A DNA stretch of 40,500 nucleotides from an uncultured Bacteroidota bacterium (GTDB lineage Bacteria; Bacteroidota; Bacteroidia; Chitinophagales; Chitinophagaceae), in the NCBI GenBank assembly GCA_903905065.1, contig CAIVEW010000011.1:1-40500 (forward strand), in the 5' to 3' direction. The notes below the pieces were generated by a model. The model was not told the DNA's origin. It saw nothing but the letters and a program-made list of their open reading frames with translations, and made no database searches. This document shows, one piece after another, positions 13,501-19,500 of the stretch (its first letter is position 1; every line of letters begins with the position of its first letter). The position numbers were made by a program, and so were the translations under genes.

Positions 13501-16500
13501 TTGTTCATGCTGAACGTACCCGCAGTAAGGAGCACATTACCCGTAAGCAATGATTTGTTTGCATTTAATGTGACAGTGCCCGCCTTGTTCACGGTAACAT
13601 TGCCGGTAAATGGCGTATTCGGCCATTCATTGTTCACGGTTGGGCTCGCGTTTGTACCAAGGTCAGCATAGGTAAGATTGATACCTGAATAAGCAGCCGA
13701 AGGCGTAGCGCTGAACAGGCCTCCATCTCTTACCACATTACCACCACTGGCTATTCCCAGCGGAGATGTGAGTGTAAACGTACCGTTCTGGAGCTGCACC
13801 GTACCTGTAGCAGGTATAGTAGTAACCAATGACCCGGCAACGTTAAGGGTCGTACCTGCGGCATTATTAATATTGAGTATATTAAATGTAGTAGCAGAGC
13901 TTCCACCTAAAGTTTGTGCGGCTGTACCGTTGAATGACACTGTGCCGGAGCCAGCATTAAACGCACTGGAACCCGCATTGTTGGTCCAGTTCGCGCTGAG
14001 GGATAAATTATTTGTACCAGCAGACAGTATGCCTGATGTAAGGGTAACGGAACCATAAGATGCCAGTACATTCAATACTTTGCTGGCGTTAAGAGAAACC
14101 GTAGCACCGGGCTTGTTCACAACAACGTTGCCGTTGAACGCGGCAGGCCACTCATTGCTCACAGTAACCGCAGTGTTGCTCACATCCTGGTTGTTGTAGG
14201 TAAGTCCTATGCCGCTATATGTTGGCGGTGTAGTCGCAAACGTACCTGCGTCCACGTTTACAAACGAGCCTGAGCTAAACGTAAGCGCAGGGCTGGCAAC
14301 ATTTACTACCCCTCTGTCCAGGTTAAAGTTCGTATTGGCATTCATATTAAGCGCAGCGCTCATACTCAGGCCTGCAGCATTATTACAAGTAACAGAACCA
14401 CCGGAAGTTATTGTATTTGCTGTGGTCAGATAGGTTCCGAAGTTAGTCCCGGTAACCTGTGCGGATGTTCCGTTAAAGATATAGTTAGCGGCTGAGTTCA
14501 AAAAGAGCTCGGTAGTGCCCGTTGCAGAAGTGTTATAGATATCCTGGAAGGTACTTCCTACAGCCGGTGATATAGCGTTATTGATACCGCCGGGGGCAGA
14601 TATATAGAGCGAAGCGCCTGCATTAACCGTCAAAGTAGCAACATCGGCATCACCTGCGCTAGCGGAGTACCTGTTCCTCAAAATACTCGTCGGATCATCG
14701 AACATAAGTATGCCGTTAACGGTAATTGTACCATAGGCTGTTGGTTGGCCGGTCCTGTAGTTAGGGAATGCAACAGTGCCCGGGTTAACTGCCGCGGCAG
14801 TAGTTCCGCTTACCGTAAGATTCTGCACAAAATCATACGCATCCCCGGTTGTATAACATATCCTTTGCGGGTTGGTTTTCGGTCTGACACCAGTCAGGTT
14901 TACATTTACTACCTGCCCGGTGTTAGGCCCACCTCCTATCCATCCAAGATTATTAGCGACCACGCCAAACATCTCTATTGATGCCTGATTGGTCACGGAA
15001 TCATTTCCGGTAACATTAATATTAACTACAGGTGAATTTCCAGCACCAGTGTAAAAGGTTAGCCCAAAATTGACGCTAGCGGTATTACCGGACAAAATGC
15101 TGCCATCGTTGATCAACGAAAAATCACCATTGACGTTTAGCGTATAAGTGGGGGCGGCGGATCCATTTCCCCCGAAAAGTACCGAATAAGTGGATGAACT
15201 GGTTGGTGTTATGCGGAAGTTACCATTGAAGGTATATGTTGTAGTTCCGTCTAAAAACTGCACCTCCCCTGTAGTATTAATAGTTACGTTGCCGTAAGTA
15301 TGGGCGGTACCAGAGTTGGTCTTAGGCATCGTATAGTTATTGGTACCATCAAATATGAGCGTACTACCCGTGCTAAGCACACCTAAGGTAGGCAGCGTAA
15401 GATTAAACACATCTAATGTACCGTTATTACTTAAGTCTACGAGACCTGTGAAAGTATACGATGATGGTACTGTGAAAGTTATTGGATGGGTACCATCGCC
15501 TATTATTACTTTTGACCCGGAACCGGAAACAGCCCAGGAGCTTGTATAACCGGAAAGCGTAGGGTTGCTGCCAAAATCTACCTGGTAGGTCTGATTTGCA
15601 TTGGTGAAATTTATCGGATATGCACCTACGCTACCATCAATATTTGCAGTCCAACTTAAAGGGTTGGAGAGGTCTGCGAAGCTGGAGCCGACAATGGTAT
15701 GCCAGGTATAAGCGCCGGAAGGAGGTATATTAATTGTAGCGGTAAGTGTTGCCAGGCCAGAGCTGACAAACTGTATCGTACCTATTACCGGAGTAGCTGC
15801 GGTAGCTATAAAACCGGAATAAGTAACTACCCCACCAACTGCAGATACAGCTGTGGCGCCGCCACTCAGTGTCCAGGTACCAGTAGTTGCGGATGCCGTA
15901 ACCAAATTTGAGCTGGAAACCGGGTTGCCGAAAGCATCGGTAATATTAATTTTTGGCTGTTGCTGGAACGTGCCACCGCTTGCAGTAGGTCCGATCGGTA
16001 ACTGGGCAAACGACATAGCTGCCGCATTTCCCGGATTGATCACCTGTGTTACGGTGGACGTCAGATAGCCTGTAGAGTAAACTTTAATAGTATAACTTCC
16101 GCTTGTGGTCAGGTAGCCATCTGCCAGGGTAGGGATCAGCGCGAGCTGGCCTGCAGTTATTGTATAATCGGTACCGAGTGTAAGCGTATGAACTGCACCT
16201 GCACCAAGCTGGGCGGTAACCTGCGTTATCCCCGACCTCCATGCCGGACAATCTGTGAATGTGATCGGATTCGATGTCACGTTATCTTCCGTAGGCGTAA
16301 CATATGGCGTTAATGGTACTGCATAATTGAGGCTTACGGGGTACTGCGCACTGGTACAGGTACCATCAGAAACGGTTACGGTACCGGTATAGGCTGCAGC
16401 AGGATCGCCGGCAGGTATAGCGATTGTTATGTTTGATGGCGATAAAGTAGCGCCGGTTAGATTTGAAAACGGTGTAGCTGCACCGAGCGCTGTAGCTCCC

Positions 16501-19500
16501 CACGCCAGGTTATAAGTGGTTGGAACACCGGTTGTTACTGTATAAGGCATGTTAACGCTTGCCGGGCTGCTACAGAAGATATTCGATATGGCAGTAGGAT
16601 TGATGGCCGGAGAAGTAAGTACATTCACCGACAGCATTTTTGATGACGAACAACCACTGGTAGTACCGGTAATGGTATAAACAGTAGTGGCCGTAACCGA
16701 ACTGGTAGTAGCGGCTGCGTTTGTAACACTTAATCCTGTGACGGGAAGCCAGCCATAAGTCGTGGCTCCGGATACAGACAGTGCAGTAGCCGCGTCTGCG
16801 CTGCAACGGGTTACACTTGGTGTAGGCACCGTAGACAATACAGGCGGATTGCTCGCTGTTATGGAAACGCCGTTATTCGAGTAACAGCCGTTGTACACCG
16901 CGTACACGCTATATACGTCAACGCCTACTACGGATGGCGTAATAGTGGTGGAAGCGCTCGTAGGGCTGGTAACATCGACAGTTGTTCCGGTGGCCGCATT
17001 GAGCCATACATAGGATGGAACAATAGGTGTGCCGGAAATTACGATATTATCAATATCCCAGTTATATCCATTATTAGAATAATAGTAATACCTGATCTGC
17101 ACACTTGCTGCACTCAGCGCACTAGCAGGCAGGGATACAACAGTTGGTGCCGCCCACGGTCCGGAAGAACCGGTCCGACCTAACCCATGGTAATTCGCGA
17201 GTAAATTCCATCCGCCACCGTTTACGTTATAATCAAGTTCCGCATTATAGTCTGTTCCGTAGTTCGTCCGGAGCCATTGGTTCCAGCTAATGCTGACAGC
17301 ACTATACCCCACGGTAGAAAATGCGGGGCTCGTAAGATAAGTTTGTATTATCACCCCGTCGTTATTATAGCCATCATTTGCATCGGCTTCGAGAAAACTG
17401 GTACCGTCACCGGTCGCCGGGTAATCATCCGCATAGCTGCCTGACCCCACAATATTCCAGTTGTAACCATCAGCAGTGGTGGAACTAACGCTCCATGAGC
17501 CCCCTACCTGTCCGGGGAAAGAACCCGAACCGTTTGATAATGTACCTGTAGATCCATTAAAATTCTGGCTCACAATAGGAGTAGGTTCGGATACGCTTGC
17601 AGTGAACAGCGCTGTGGCGGTGGACACACACACACCCGAAGACCCACCACTAACAGATACCGGGCCGGGCTTCAGGTTACCCACGGTTATTACCGTATAA
17701 ACCGAGCAGCCGGATATTGTAGCTGTAATGCTGGCCGTACCAACGGCATGAGACGTAACAAGGCCTCCGCTCACCGTGGCCAAACCAGCATTGCTCGTGC
17801 CCCAGGTTACCCCACCGGTCGCATCGGTCAGTTGCGTAGTTCCGGGGAAACAAACATCAGGCAGGCCGGCTATTGGCGCCGGGCCATTAATAATACTAAT
17901 CGTTGTGCCTACCGATCCGCAGCCGTTGCTGTAACTTACTGCGGCCGTACCGTTTGTTAAACCAGTAACGGTAATCGAAACCGCACTTCCGGAAGTACCG
18001 CTTCCGGAAAGCGAGACCGCGCCAGGCGCACCGCTTACTGTACTCCAGTTAGTAGATACGCCCGTCAGGTAATTATCACTTAATGTGATCGAACCGCCAT
18101 TACATACCGACGAGCCGCCTAAGATCGCAGAAGGCGCTGTATTGACAACCTCCGTCCAGGCAACAGAATTAGCACAACCATTCAGTACGTAAGTAATGTT
18201 AGTGTTGCCGCCCAACGCCGTAGCATTAAGCGTACCGGTTCCGGGAGTAAATGTGGCCACAGTTCCGGTGCCGCTCTGCCAGGTACCACCACCGGGAGTG
18301 CCGGTAAGTGTGGTGCTTGTGGAAATGCATATAGAGCTGGTACCCGATATGGACGGGATCGGGTTTACATAAATCGTCGCGGTTTGCGCCGAGCCGCAAC
18401 CCGTTGAATATTGTATCGTTGATGAGCTGCCCGTGGTGCCTCCCGTTGCCGTTATCGGCGATCCGGTACTTGCACTTAATGACACAGTACCCGGCACACT
18501 TGAGGACCATGTGCCCCATGCAGCACCGGTAGCAGATGTTAATGACGTAGTGGCTCCCGTGCCGCACAATGTGTAGGTGCCCGCCACAATAGCAGCAGGA
18601 TTAGGGGTGACGGACTCTATCCATGTAGCCGTATTGGTACATGTACCTACTGTATAGGTAATACTGCTGGTACCCGCAGCGGTGCCGGGGGTAAGTGCTC
18701 CTGTTCCGGTAACAATCACCGCTGCGGTTGTATTGCCGCTGATCCAGGTACCACCTGCCGGTGTTCCGCCGAGTGTAGTGCTACCGCCGGTGAAACAAAT
18801 ATTTTGAGCGCCGGACGTAACCGCCGGTATCGCATTTACAGAAACTACTGTTACCGAAGGCGTACCGCAGCCATTTGCAAACTGTATAGTTGCCGTACCT
18901 ATGCTAACCGGAGTTACTATACCAGTGATAGCGCCAACAGTTACAGCAGTTCCGGAAAAAACACTAAATGTGCTGGTACCGCCTGGGTTAGTCAAAGTTA
19001 TTGGCGTCGCGGAAGTTCCGCACATAGGTGTATTGCCACCGAAAGCGCCGGGCACCGGAAGTATGGTTATTGTTACCGTGCCGAACATGCCAACCACATT
19101 ACCCGGTGCTGTAGCCGCAACTGAGTAAGTGCCTGCAGTGCCAAATGAAGAACCGAAACTTATCGCGCTGCCGGTACCTGGTGCCGTAGTAACAACCGAT
19201 GCACCATTATATAAAGTATAAGTTACACCGCTTATAGAACCGCTCAGGCCAATAGATGTAGTACCACCTGAACAAACAGCTCCGCCGCCGGTAACAGTAA
19301 ACAATGGTGTTATGATCGCATAGCCATTACCAGGGTTGGAGCCTTGAACGTTAGACCCCACAGTAGCAGATGCGGCAGTAAAAGATGAACCGCCGCCGCC
19401 GGCACCGGGAGTACCAGTAAGATTACCACCGCCGCAACCGCCGCCGTAATAACCGCCACCGCCGCCGCCGGAATAGCTGTTGCCACCTGGTCCGCCGTTT

